From: Streptomyces spongiicola
GTDB lineage: Bacteria > Actinomycetota > Actinomycetes > Streptomycetales > Streptomycetaceae
Direction: 5' to 3'
Length of the DNA stretch: 64,000 nucleotides
Assembly (NCBI RefSeq): GCF_003122365.1
Contig: NZ_CP029254.1
Location: 1,178,001 to 1,242,000 of the forward strand
The translations under genes were made by a program, and so were the position numbers. Positions 32,865 through 41,125 of the stretch are shown here, one piece after another; position 1 is the first letter of the stretch, and every line of letters begins with the position of its first letter. Under the pieces are notes generated by a model, which was not told the DNA's origin, ran no database searches, and saw nothing but the letters and a program-made list of their open reading frames with translations.

Positions 32865-33773
32865 ATGGACACACGACTGCTGCGCACCTTCGCCACGGTC
32901 GCCCGGACCGGGAACCTGACGGCCGCCGCGGAGCGCCTGCACCTCGTCCAGTCCACCGTCACCGCCCAGGTGAAGGCACTGGAGAAGGACCTCGACCTGC
33001 GCCTGTTCGACCGGCTGCCGCGCGGGGTGGTGCTGACCGGTGCCGGACGCGAGGTGCTGGCACAGGCCGAGGCCGTGCTGGAGGCGGAGTCCCGGTTGCG
33101 GACGGTTGCCGCCTCGGCCGGTGGCGCGGGCGACCGGGTGACCGGACGCGTGGTGCGCTCGGCCGGCGAGACGCTGGTGTCCGCGCGGCTGCCGGGGGTC
33201 ATCACCGCGCTCCGGCGCAGCCACCCCGGGATCGAGGTGGACCTGCACACGATGGGCACCGCGACCGCCGTGGCCGCGCTCCGCGCCGGCGAGCTGGACC
33301 TCGCCCTGCTCCTGGAGGACGAGGCGGACTTCCGCGACATCGAGTGCACGCCGCTGGCCCACGAGCCGCTCGTGCTCGTCTGCTCCCCCGAGCACCCCGT
33401 CGCCCGCGGCGCCACCGACTCGCCCGCCCGCTGGGCAGAGCTGGCCCGCCAGGACTACTTCCTGTACGAGCAGGGCTGCTCGTACAGCGACCACTTCATC
33501 GGCCGGCTGCTCACCGCCGCCGAAGGCACGCAGCCCCGGATCACACGCTTCGGCAGCCTGGAGGCCGCCAGGTCCTGCGTCGCCGCGGGCCTCGGCCTCA
33601 GTCTGCTGGCCCGCGCCAATGTCGCGGACGCGCTCGAGACGGGCCGCCTGACGCAGGTGCCCGGGCCGCGGTTCCCCGACGTCACCGTCCAGCTGGCCCG
33701 CCACCAGCGGCGCTGGCTCTCCCCCGCGGCGGCCGCGCTCACCAGGGAGCTACCGCACCACTTCCCGCGCTGA
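32865..33773 (+). CDS. LysR-family transcriptional regulator
   Basis: The 302-residue regulator has an N-terminal HTH_1 domain (LLRTFATVARTGNLTAAAERL, then HLVQSTVTAQVKALEKDLDLRLF). A linker helix and a periplasmic-binding-protein-like effector domain follow (starting about residue 95 with VRSAGETLVSARLPGVI). The end FPDVTVQLARHQRRWLSPAAAALTREL is typical. It should bind as a tetramer to the dyad in the divergent promoter and control phzF and itself. The effector is unknown. ATG 32865 matches the normal LysR N-terminus. Confidence 0.9.
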   Translation: MDTRLLRTFATVARTGNLTAAAERLHLVQSTVTAQVKALEKDLDLRLFDRLPRGVVLTGAGREVLAQAEAVLEAESRLRTVAASAGGAGDRVTGRVVRSAGETLVSARLPGVITALRRSHPGIEVDLHTMGTATAVAALRAGELDLALLLEDEADFRDIECTPLAHEPLVLVCSPEHPVARGATDSPARWAELARQDYFLYEQGCSYSDHFIGRLLTAAEGTQPRITRFGSLEAARSCVAAGLGLSLLARANVADALETGRLTQVPGPRFPDVTVQLARHQRRWLSPAAAALTRELPHHFPR

Positions 33774-33977
33774 ACGCGGCCGCCCCGCGGACCGGGGAAC
33801 GGGAGCGAGGACGTTCCCGTTCCCGTGCAGCCGCAGACACCCGCCCTCGGGCCGCACGGTGAGCCCGAACGCCCCGGCCGCCGGCGAGCCGAGGTCGGCG
33901 TAGTCGCGGTGCGCCCGCTCGATCTCCGCCCACAACGCGCGGGCCGGCGGACGCGGTGCGGCGGGCCCCGCCGGCAC
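33750..33977 (-). pseudogene. C-terminal fragment of a PCMT-like methyltransferase
   Basis: A 75-codon minus-strand frame contains ALWAEIERAHRDYADLGSP and GAFGLTVRPEGGCLRLHGNG. This is like the C-terminal end of actinobacterial protein-L-isoaspartate methyltransferase-type proteins (pattern LWxExExAHxxWxxxGxPxxxRFGLTVTPxG), as I remember them. Codon positions 1-60 have strong GC3 bias. No SAM-binding domain precedes it; upstream are stops and short tandem repeats. It therefore looks like a decayed remnant. Its 3' end overlaps the LysR gene tail by 24 bases. Confidence 0.4.
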
Positions 33978-34364
33978 GGTCCGCGCCGCAGTCCGGCGGA
34001 CGGGGTGTCTCAGCGGCCGCGCCGCTCGCCCTTGCGGACGACGTGGAGGCAGACGACCGCGCCGGCGGCCGACGGGGAGTGGATGTCACGCTTCACGAAC
34101 GGACGGGGACGGTCCGCCGTTGCTGAGGCCGTAGTCAGGTCTCAGCATTCTCAGCATTCTCAACATTCCGGGTATTCGGGGTATTCGGGGTATTCCGGCC
34201 CGGAAGGTCCGTCACATCACCAGAGCGTGAGGGCTCCGGCTTGAGTACGGTCCCTCGTTCCCTGCTGCCGCCGGTGCGGCAGGACCACGCCGCCTGCCTG
34301 TGGCCTTACGCTGCTCCGCGGCCACGGGGGCGAGTTCGGCGAGGTGAAGGGCCGGTGTCATGGC
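33978..34364. other. gap with 9-10 base tandem repeats
   Basis: No complete gene is seen. A less GC-rich block at 34130-34200 holds ATTCTCAGC units (three, about 34140-34168) and GGGTATTCG units (three, about 34169-34199). A short minus-strand frame at 34017-34094 (VKRDIHSPSAAGAVVCLHVV) has coding-like codon use but no partner sequence. Confidence 0.5.
34140..34199. repeat. adjacent short tandem repeats (ATTCTCAGC and GGGTATTCG units)
   Basis: Two different 9-10 base repeats with three copies each abut one another in an island of lower GC content. They lie in the gap left by the methyltransferase remnant. Confidence 0.7.
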
Positions 34365-35405
34365 TCAAGCATCCCAAAGGGCACCCAGGGTCAGCAGTTC
34401 GCTGCGGTACTCGATGCGCTCCTCCCACTCCTTGGGCCAGGCCCGGGCCCCGAGGTGGGCCCCGGCGAAGGCGCCCGCCAGGCAGGCGATCGAGTCGGAG
34501 TCCCCCCGGGTGCAGGCGGCGCGGCGCAGGGCGGTCAGCGGCTCCTCGGGGAACAGCAGGAAGCAGTGGAGCGCGGTGGCGAGGGCCTCCTCCGCGATCC
34601 AGCCGTCACCGGTGGCGAGGCAGGGGTCGGTCTCCGGGTCGGCGTCGCGCAGGGCGTCCGCCAGGCGTTCCAGCGCCGCGAGGCAGTCGTCCCAGCCGCG
34701 CTCGATGAAGTCCTCCGGCGTGCCGTCGTGGGCGTAGGTCCAGAGGTCGCCGAGCCAGCCGTGGTGGTAGCGGGAGCGGTTCTCGTACGCGTACGACCGC
34801 AGCCGCCCGACCAGTCCGGCCGGTTCCGTGCCGCGCGCCAGCAGGTACACGGCCCGTGCCGTGAGGTCGGAGGCGGCCAGCCCGGCCGGGTGGCCGTGGG
34901 TCAGCGCGGCCTGGAGCTGGGAGGCTCCGGCTCGCTGCCCGTCGCTGAGGCGGGGGACCAGCCCGACGGGCGCGGCGCGCATGTTCGCCCCGCAGCCCTT
35001 GGACGCGATCTGGCTGGCCTCCTGCCACGGCATGTCGCTGTCGAGTTTGCGGCAGGCGGCCAGGCAGGTGCGGCCGGGGGCGCGGTTGTTGTCGGGCGAG
35101 TGGTACCAGTCCACGAACTCCTCGCGCAGCGGTCGGACCAGCCGCAGCGGGGCGAGCAGTCCCCGGTCCGTGGCCGTGCGGATGGCGCGGGCCAGCGCGA
35201 GCGTCATCTGGGTGTCGTCGGTGACGAGGGCGGGCCTCGGCAGGTCCATCTCCCGCCAGGGGCCGTACGAGGCGAGGATCGACGGCACGTCCTTGAACTC
35301 GGTCGGGAGGCCGAGCGCGTCGCCGAGCGCCAGCCCGACGAGTGTGCCGGTGGCTGCCTGCTTGGTGGCGGTCCTCGCCGCCGCCAGGCCGGTCATGTCC
35401 TTCAT
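34365..35405 (-). CDS. ADP-ribosylglycohydrolase (DraG family)
   Basis: The 346-residue all-helical protein removes ADP-ribose from proteins or small molecules. It has the family's opening GTLVGLALGDALGLPTEF, the Mg-binding VTDDTQMTLALARAI, a central NNRAPGRTCL, and the second Mg site TRGDSDSIACLAGAFAGAHLG. All key acidic residues appear present, so it should be active. The ATG overlaps the stop of the preceding Nudix-NrtR gene by 4 bases, making it the third cistron of an NAD/ADP-ribose operon. It is cytoplasmic. Its natural substrate is not known. Confidence 0.9.
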   Translation of the reverse strand: MKDMTGLAAARTATKQAATGTLVGLALGDALGLPTEFKDVPSILASYGPWREMDLPRPALVTDDTQMTLALARAIRTATDRGLLAPLRLVRPLREEFVDWYHSPDNNRAPGRTCLAACRKLDSDMPWQEASQIASKGCGANMRAAPVGLVPRLSDGQRAGASQLQAALTHGHPAGLAASDLTARAVYLLARGTEPAGLVGRLRSYAYENRSRYHHGWLGDLWTYAHDGTPEDFIERGWDDCLAALERLADALRDADPETDPCLATGDGWIAEEALATALHCFLLFPEEPLTALRRAACTRGDSDSIACLAGAFAGAHLGARAWPKEWEERIEYRSELLTLGALWDA

Positions 35406-36130
35406 GTCGGATGCCGTCCTTCCGGTCGCAGTAGCGGAGGGTGCAGGGCGTTCGCCGGCCCCGCGCGGTAGAGCGCGGCCGGCTTCCCCCGGCCGCCGGT
35501 CAGGCGCGCGCGTCCTTCGACGGCTTCCACGAAGCCCGGGGTGGTGAGGACCTTGCGCCGGAAGTTGGGGCGGTCGAGTTCGACGCCCCAGACGGTCTCG
35601 TACACCTGCCGCAGCTCGCCGAGGGTGAACTCGGCGGGGCAGAAGGCGGTGGCGAGTCCGGTGTACTCGAGTTTGGCGCCGACGCGTTCTCGGGCGTCGG
35701 CGAGGATGTGCTCGTGGTCGAAGGCGAGGAGTGCCCGGCTGCCGTGGGCCTCCCAGCGGGCGTGGGCGGCGTCGCCCCCGCCGCGCGGTTCGGGCAGGTC
35801 GGGCAGGAGGGCGGTGTAGGCGACCGACACGACCCGCATCCGGGGGTCGCGGCCGGGGTCGCTGTAGGTGCGCAGTTGCTCCAGGTGGAGGCCGGCGACG
35901 GTGGCCTCCGACAGGCCGGTCTCCTCGGCGAGTTCACGGCGGGCTGCCTGCTCGGCGGACTCCCGCGGGAGGATGAAGCCGCCGGGCAGCGCCCAGGCGC
36001 CCTTGTACGGTTCGGTCCCGCGTTCGATCAGCAGGACGTGCAGCCGGCCGGCGCGGATCGTGAAGACGGCGAGGTCCACGGTGACGGCGAAGGGCGGGAA
36101 CGCCCTCGGGTCGTATCCCTCGACGCTCAC
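35402..36130 (-). CDS. nrtR: Nudix hydrolase / NrtR-like regulator
   Basis: The 242-residue protein combines a Nudix domain with a C-terminal winged-helix domain of the NrtR type. The Nudix box is complete: G-x5-E-x7-RELAEETGL in the segment starting GGFILPRESAEQ near residue 48, so hydrolase activity is possible; many NrtR regulators lose it. The second domain includes ILADARERVGAKLEYTGLA, FTLGELRQVYETVWGVELD and RPNFRRKVLTTPGF, the typical DNA-binding part. NrtR proteins repress NAD synthesis or salvage genes and release DNA when they bind ADP-ribose or related ligands. The GTG start overlaps the upstream pseudogene by 4 bases. A strong palindrome in the operon promoter is its probable operator. 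Confidence 0.88.
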   Translation of the reverse strand: MSVEGYDPRAFPPFAVTVDLAVFTIRAGRLHVLLIERGTEPYKGAWALPGGFILPRESAEQAARRELAEETGLSEATVAGLHLEQLRTYSDPGRDPRMRVVSVAYTALLPDLPEPRGGGDAAHARWEAHGSRALLAFDHEHILADARERVGAKLEYTGLATAFCPAEFTLGELRQVYETVWGVELDRPNFRRKVLTTPGFVEAVEGRARLTGGRGKPAALYRAGPANALHPPLLRPEGRHPT

Positions 36131-37152
36131 CGGGACTCCCGCGCGGGTGCGTCCCCGCACCGGGCGGGGAGGGGGTCGACGAAGTGCCGTCCCACGGCGG
36201 GTGGTTCGTCCCCGGCGGTGAGGGCGGTGGCCTGCCGCTGGTGGTGCGGTCCGCCGGCGGTGACGAACCGCCGGCCGCCGCGGCTGGGTTCCCCGGCGAA
36301 CCGGGCCGCCGTCCTGGGGCAGGGATGCCCGCCGTCGCGCAGGCCGTCGCCCTCGAAGGGCACTCCCTCGCGGCCGGTGAGCGGCCAGAGGCCGTCCCGG
36401 CCGGCCGCGGCGATCCGGGCGGGCTCCTCGCGCCGGCCGCCCCGGTAGCGCTCGCCGCCCGGGCAGCGCAAGGAGCCCGGGCAGCGCTCGTGCCGGACGG
36501 TGGTGGTGAAGGCGTCGGTGTCGCAGACCGGGACCGGGGAGCCGGTCCGGGCGGCGGCGTTCCCCGGTTCGGCCCGGCGGCGGGCGATCAGCGGGAGGTC
36601 GTCGCCGACGAAGCGGACGCCGGACCGGACCGCGCCCGGCTGTTCGGCCCGCAGGGGTGCGGGTTTCGGCCCGCCGTACTCCGTGCCGTACTCGGGTACG
36701 GCCGCGGTGCGCGAGGTCGGCGTGTCCCGGGACGGGACGTCCGAGTCGGTGGCCCGGTCCGGGAGCAGCGTCGGCCCCGCTGTCCCCACCACCCCCGCCG
36801 CGAGCAGCCACGTGCCCTCGGTGCGCGTGGTGCGGCGCACCGGGGGGACGCCGGAGCCTGGTCCACCCCCGTGGGTCCAGGTCCACCAGCCGTACCCGGC
36901 GAGGGTGGTGAGGACGACCTGCGGCCCCGCGTCGGCGTACGGGCCGGCCTGGGTGAGGAGCAGGACGAAGAGGACGCCGCCGGCGATACCGACGGGCCGG
37001 TCGGCGGTGTGCCGCCGGGCCGCGATCCGGACGCACCGGGCCCCGGCGCCCGAGTCGAGCACCTCGGTCCGGCCGGCCGGCGTGCCGGGCGGAGTGCCGG
37101 GCGGCGTGGACAGCGGCTGCCGCAACGGCGCGAGTACGTCCGCGAGGTTCAC
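36127..37152 (-). pseudogene. degenerate pnuC-nadR chimera
   Basis: A single open frame of 342 codons reads first like PnuC, the nicotinamide riboside transporter: VNLADVLAPLRQPL, ARRHTADRPVGIAGGVLF, QAGPYADAGPQVVL, GYGWWTWTHGGGPGSG, VRRTTRTEGTWLLAAGVVG, LLPDRATDSDVP. From about residue 175 it reads like the C-terminal ribosylnicotinamide kinase part of NadR: PEYGTEYG, ARTGSPVPVCDTDAFTTTV, REGVPFEGDGLRDG, GRRFVTAGGPHHQRQATAL, RHFVDPLPAR. The end of PnuC, the NMN adenylyltransferase domain and the kinase P-loop are absent, so neither function can remain. Many positions that are Trp, Leu, Phe, Asn or Tyr in the families are Arg, Pro, Ser, Asp/Gly or Cys here. The GTG at 37152 follows AAGGGG; GTG 37158 is possible. 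It is the first cistron of the nrtR operon. Confidence 0.7.
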
Positions 37153-37162
37153 ATCCACCCCC

Positions 37163-37189
37163 CCTTTAGAGTCACTATGACTATAAAGG
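37163..37189 (-). promoter_or_regulatory. NrtR-type palindromic operator overlapping the -10
   Basis: Arms CCTTTA-g-AGTCA and TGACT-a-TAAAGG surround a 3-base centre (37163-37189), with one mismatch per half. On the minus strand the repeat contains TATAGT (37185 down to 37180), a good -10. It ends 11 bases before GTG 37152. The form TAGTCA-n3-TGACT resembles NrtR boxes, and the nrtR gene is in the same operon, so autoregulation is likely. Confidence 0.7.
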
Positions 37190-37468
37190 CGCGAGGGGCG
37201 GTGCGGCAAGCACGAGGACGGAAGAACGACGACGGAAGAACGACGACGAAGAACGGTGACGAAGAACGGCGGAAGAGCAGGAGCGCGGCGGAAGGCGCGG
37301 ACATCCGGTGCCCGGGGCAGTGGACGGGGCGCCCGGAGGATCAGGGCAGAGGGCACGCCGACCGGCGACCGGGGCGGAGGACGGGAGCCCGGCCGGCCCG
37401 GCGCTCACCGCCCGCGGGAGAGCGCCGGCAGGCGTTCGGACCGCTCCCCCGCCGCAGCACGGCAGGCG
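37190..37468. other. gap with purine-rich repeats upstream of the nrtR operon
   Basis: The plus strand from about 37210 to 37285 is an A/G-rich run with repeated GAAGAACGACGACG and GGCGGAAGAGC words. The gap is upstream of the nrtR operon and downstream of rluB. I see no gene. Confidence 0.5.
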
Positions 37469-38551
37469 TCAGAGCCCGACTTCCTTCATCAGCATGCCGA
37501 CCTCGGTGTTGCTCAGCCGGCGCAGCCAGCCGGACTTCTGGTCGCCGAGCGCGATCGGCCCGAACGCCGTCCGCACGAGCCTGTCGACCGGAAAACCCGC
37601 CTCGGCCAGCATGCGCCGGACGATGTGCTTGCGGCCCTCGTGCAGTACGACCTCGACAAGGTAGTTCTTGCCGGTCTGCTCCACGACCCGGAAGTGGTCG
37701 GCGCGGGCGTACCCGTCCTCCAGCTGGATGCCCTCCCTCAGGCGCTTGCCGACCTCGCGCGGGAGGGGGCCCTGGATCGCGGCGAGGTAGGTCTTCTGCA
37801 CCCCGTACCTGGGGTGGGTCAGCCGGTGCGCCAGCTCGCCATGATTGGTGAGCAGGATGATGCCCTCGGTCTCGGTGTCGAGCCGGCCGACATGGAACAG
37901 CCGGGTCTCGCGGTTGGTGACGTAGTCCCCGAGGCACTGGCGGCCGTCCGGGTCCTCCATCGTGGAGACGACTCCGGCCGGCTTGTTGAGCGCGAAGAAC
38001 TGGTACGACTGCGTGGCGACCGTCAGGCCGTCCACCTTGATCACGTCCTTGGCCGGGTCGACGCGCAGGCCCTGCTCGGTCACGATCTCGCCGTTGACCT
38101 CGACGCGTGCCTGGTCGACCAGTTCCTCGCAGGCCCGCCGTGAGCCGTAGCCGGCGCGTGCGAGGACCTTCTGCAACCGCTCGCCCTCCTGCTCGGCACC
38201 CGGAACCGCCCTGGGCGTACCCGTGCGGGGCTTGTTCGCGTGGCGCTCGCGGTTGCGCTCCTCGGCACGGGCCTCGTACTCGCGGGAGCGGGCGGGAGCG
38301 GTACGCCCGCCGCCGCGCTGCGGGGACTGCTTCGGGCCTCCCTTGGCCCCGCCCCGGGCGGTCGCGCCGCGGCCCTTCTTCGGGCCGTCGGGCGCCGAGC
38401 CCCCCGCGTCGTAGCGGCGCTCCTCGGGACGGGGCTTGCCCGCGCGCTTCTGCCTGTCGTCGCGCTGCCCCCCGCTCCTCGACCGGGCGGCGCCCCCACC
38501 GGCACCCCGGTAGTCGCCGCGTCCGCTGCTGTTCCTGCCGCTGCTTCGCAT
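37469..38551 (-). CDS. rluB: 23S rRNA pseudouridine synthase (RluB/RsuA family)
   Basis: The 360-residue enzyme has an S4 RNA-binding domain (RLQKVLARAGYGSRRACEEL) followed by a pseudouridine synthase domain. The catalytic Asp is in FHVGRLDTETEGIILLTNHGEL, with later YLVEVVLHEGRKHIVRRMLAEAG. About 115 N-terminal residues are a basic Gly/Arg/Ser-rich disordered arm (RSSGRNSSGRGDYRG and similar), common in actinobacterial homologues. Its ATG overlaps the scpB stop by one base (TGATG). It is the last gene of the parA-scpAB group. Confidence 0.93.
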   Translation of the reverse strand: MRSSGRNSSGRGDYRGAGGGAARSRSGGQRDDRQKRAGKPRPEERRYDAGGSAPDGPKKGRGATARGGAKGGPKQSPQRGGGRTAPARSREYEARAEERNRERHANKPRTGTPRAVPGAEQEGERLQKVLARAGYGSRRACEELVDQARVEVNGEIVTEQGLRVDPAKDVIKVDGLTVATQSYQFFALNKPAGVVSTMEDPDGRQCLGDYVTNRETRLFHVGRLDTETEGIILLTNHGELAHRLTHPRYGVQKTYLAAIQGPLPREVGKRLREGIQLEDGYARADHFRVVEQTGKNYLVEVVLHEGRKHIVRRMLAEAGFPVDRLVRTAFGPIALGDQKSGWLRRLSNTEVGMLMKEVGL

Positions 38552-39444
38552 CAAAGTTCCGTCGTCGTCGTGTCGTCTGCGTCTGTATCCGGTACATCCG
38601 GCGCGTCCAGCACACCCGGTGCATCCGGTGCATCCGGTGCGTCTGGTCCATCCGGTACGTCCGGATCGAACGACGGAACACCCTCCTGGGTCTCTGCCTC
38701 GATCGCCTCCGCCTCGGGGAGGAACGGCGCGAGTTCGGGGAGTTCGTCCAGACCGCGCAGGCCCATCCGCTCCAGGAAGTAGTTCGTCGTCCCGTACAGG
38801 ATCGCACCTGTCTCGGGTTCCGTGCCCACCTCCTCGACCAGACCGCGCTGGAGCAGGGTGCGCATCACGCCGTCGCAGTTCACTCCGCGCACGGCCGAGA
38901 CCCGGGAGCGGCTGACGGGCTGGCGGTACGCGACCACGGCGAGCGTCTCCAGGGCGGCCTGGGTGAGCCGGGCCTGCTGGCCGTCGAGGACGAACCGCTC
39001 CACGGCGGCGGCGTGCTCGGGACGCGTGTAGTAGCGCCAGCCTCCGGCGACGAGCCGCAGCTCGAAGCCGCGGCCCTGGACCGTGTACTCGTCCGCGAGC
39101 CGGCGCAGGGCGTCGGCGACGGCACGGCGGGGCTGCTCGAGGACCTTGGCGAGGTGCTCCTCGGTGACCGGTTCGTCGACAACCATCAGAACCGCCTCGA
39201 GCGCGGGCTCGAGGGCGGGCTCGAGCGCGGACCGCGCCCCGGCGGCGTCCCCGGCCCCGGAAGCCCCGGCCCCGGGCTCGTGCGGTACCCCGGAGGCGTC
39301 CTCCGGCACGGAGCCGTCCCCGGCACCGGGCGCGGCTGCGGTACGGGTCCCGGGCGCGGCGGCCTGACCGGGCGCGTCCTGAGCACCGGCCACCGCTGCG
39401 GTACGGGTCCCGGGCACCGCGGCCTCCGCGAGGTCGTCGCTCAC
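38551..39444 (-). CDS. scpB: segregation and condensation protein B
   Basis: The 297-residue protein is the kleisin-associated subunit of the SMC-ScpAB condensin. The tandem winged-helix core spans about residues 80-240: LEAVLMVVDEPVTEEHLAKVL, QGRGFELRLVAGGWRYYTRPE, LTQAALETLAVVAYRQPVSRS, and ILYGTTNYFLERMGLRGLDELPEL. An Ala/Gly/Pro-rich 75-residue N-terminal arm and an acidic C-terminal tail with repeated DAPDAPDAPD words flank it. The start overlaps the scpA stop by 4 bases, indicating coupled synthesis of the two partners. Confidence 0.94.
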   Translation of the reverse strand: MSDDLAEAAVPGTRTAAVAGAQDAPGQAAAPGTRTAAAPGAGDGSVPEDASGVPHEPGAGASGAGDAAGARSALEPALEPALEAVLMVVDEPVTEEHLAKVLEQPRRAVADALRRLADEYTVQGRGFELRLVAGGWRYYTRPEHAAAVERFVLDGQQARLTQAALETLAVVAYRQPVSRSRVSAVRGVNCDGVMRTLLQRGLVEEVGTEPETGAILYGTTNYFLERMGLRGLDELPELAPFLPEAEAIEAETQEGVPSFDPDVPDGPDAPDAPDAPGVLDAPDVPDTDADDTTTTEL

Positions 39445-41081
39445 GCCTTGTCCTCCATGCTCTCGGGAATCCGGTCGAACTCGTCGGTGACGTGTGCCTC
39501 GGCCTCACCGCCGGTCCAGGTGACCACGAGTTCCCCCAGGGCGTCCTCCTGGTCCAGGAGCACCGCCTTCTCACGATAGAGCTCCAGCAGGGCCAGGAAC
39601 CGGGCGACCACGGTGAGGGTGTCCGCCACGCCGTGGGTCAGTTCCCGGAAGCTCGCCCTGCCGCGCTCGCGCAGCATGGCCACGACGACCTCGGCCTGCT
39701 CTCGCACGCTCACCAGCGGCGCATGGATGTGGTCGACGTACACCTGCGGCTTGGGCTTGGGCTGCATCGCCTTGACCGCGAGCCTCGCGAAGCCCTCCGC
39801 GCCGATGCCGATGACGACGTCGGGAAGCAGTTCGGCGTGGTGGTCCTCCAGGCCGACGGTGCGGGGGTGGCGCCGGGCCTCCTCGTCGAGCCTGCCGCTG
39901 AAGACCTCCGCGACCTGCTTGTACGCGCGGTACTGGAGCAGCCGGGCGAACAGCAGGTCCCGCGCCTCCAGCAGCGCGAGGTCCGCCTCGTCCTCCACCT
40001 CGGCGGCCGGCAGCAGCCGGGCGGCCTTCAGGTCCAGCAGGGTCGCCGCGACGACGAGGAACCCGGTGGTCTGGTCGAGGTCCCAGTCGGGCCCCATGGC
40101 GCGGATATGGGCCATGAACTCGTCGGTGACCTCGGACAGCGCCACCTCGGTGACATCGAGCTTGTGCTTCGAGATGAGCTGCAGCAGCAGGTCGAACGGC
40201 CCCTCGAAGTTCGCCAGCCGAACCGTGAACCGCCCCTCGCCGGCCGGCTCCGCGGCCTCCGCCGCCGACGCCTCCGCCGCGGGGGCCGCTCGGGGAACCG
40301 GCCCCGGGGCCTGTGCCTCGCCGCCGGGAGCGGCCGCGGGCCGCCGGACTCCGCTCAACGGGGCCGCCGCGGGGGGTCCGGCCACCGAGGGCGCGGGGGC
40401 GTCGCTACCGGAGGCCCCCCACCCGGGCGGCCCGGATGCCTCCGCCGTGCCCTCGGGCGCTCCCGCGGTACCCCCGGTCCCTGCCTGGGTGTCCTGGGCT
40501 ACCGGCCTCGCCGCGCTGTCCTGCGGTACCAGCCCTGCCCGGGAGTCCTGCGGTACCGGCCCCGGAACGGCGTCTTCCCCGGACGCCGCCGGCGCGTCCG
40601 CGGGCCGCGCGACCTGGCCGGGGAACGGACCCCGCGCGGCAACCGGATCGGGAACCGGTGCCGGAGCGACGCCCGGGTCAGGGTCCGCAGCCGGAACCGG
40701 AACGGCGACCGGACCAGGGACCGCAGCCGGGACCGGGACCGGTGCCACCTCCCCGGTGAGGGGTGCCACCTCCCCGGTGGGGGCGGCAGCGGGGCCGTCG
40801 GTCTCCGGGGCGGACTGCCGCTCCCGGCCGTGCCCCGCGGCCGGCCGGCTGCCGGCAGCCGTCTCCGCACGGGCGTCGCCCTGGCCGGGGGAGCCGCCGG
40901 GTGCCCCGGCCGCGGCGTCCCGCGGCACCGGCTCGGGAGCGGCGTCCTCGCCGGACGCCGGGGGAGCCTCGCGGGCGGCTGCCGGAGCCGCCGGCGGCTC
41001 GGGTGCCACCCCCGGGCCGCGGCCCAGGGTGCGGCGGGGCGGGCGGGCCGGAGGGCGGGTGGCGTGGTCGTTCGGCGGCAT
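39441..41081 (-). CDS. scpA: segregation and condensation protein A (kleisin) with long low-complexity N-terminus
   Basis: The kleisin subunit bridges SMC heads. The conserved part begins at about residue 283 with FTVRLANFEGPFDLLLQLIS, continues with HKLDVTEVALSEVTDEFMAHI and AARLLPAAEVEDEADLALLEARDLLFARLLQYRAYK. It ends with the winged helix around RASFRELTHGVADTLTVVARFLALLELY. The first 280 residues are Pro/Ala/Gly/Glu-rich repeats (APVPDPVA, GPVPQDS, PVPAAVPGPVAVPVP), so the protein is about twice the usual length of roughly 250-300 residues. The length is supported by continuous GC3 bias, but a later internal start cannot be excluded. Confidence 0.9.
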   Translation of the reverse strand: MPPNDHATRPPARPPRRTLGRGPGVAPEPPAAPAAAREAPPASGEDAAPEPVPRDAAAGAPGGSPGQGDARAETAAGSRPAAGHGRERQSAPETDGPAAAPTGEVAPLTGEVAPVPVPAAVPGPVAVPVPAADPDPGVAPAPVPDPVAARGPFPGQVARPADAPAASGEDAVPGPVPQDSRAGLVPQDSAARPVAQDTQAGTGGTAGAPEGTAEASGPPGWGASGSDAPAPSVAGPPAAAPLSGVRRPAAAPGGEAQAPGPVPRAAPAAEASAAEAAEPAGEGRFTVRLANFEGPFDLLLQLISKHKLDVTEVALSEVTDEFMAHIRAMGPDWDLDQTTGFLVVAATLLDLKAARLLPAAEVEDEADLALLEARDLLFARLLQYRAYKQVAEVFSGRLDEEARRHPRTVGLEDHHAELLPDVVIGIGAEGFARLAVKAMQPKPKPQVYVDHIHAPLVSVREQAEVVVAMLRERGRASFRELTHGVADTLTVVARFLALLELYREKAVLLDQEDALGELVVTWTGGEAEAHVTDEFDRIPESMEDKA

Positions 41082-41125
41082 CGTGGTCCAGGGAGCGGAA
41101 GGAGCGTCGCGCGCAGGCTATCCGG

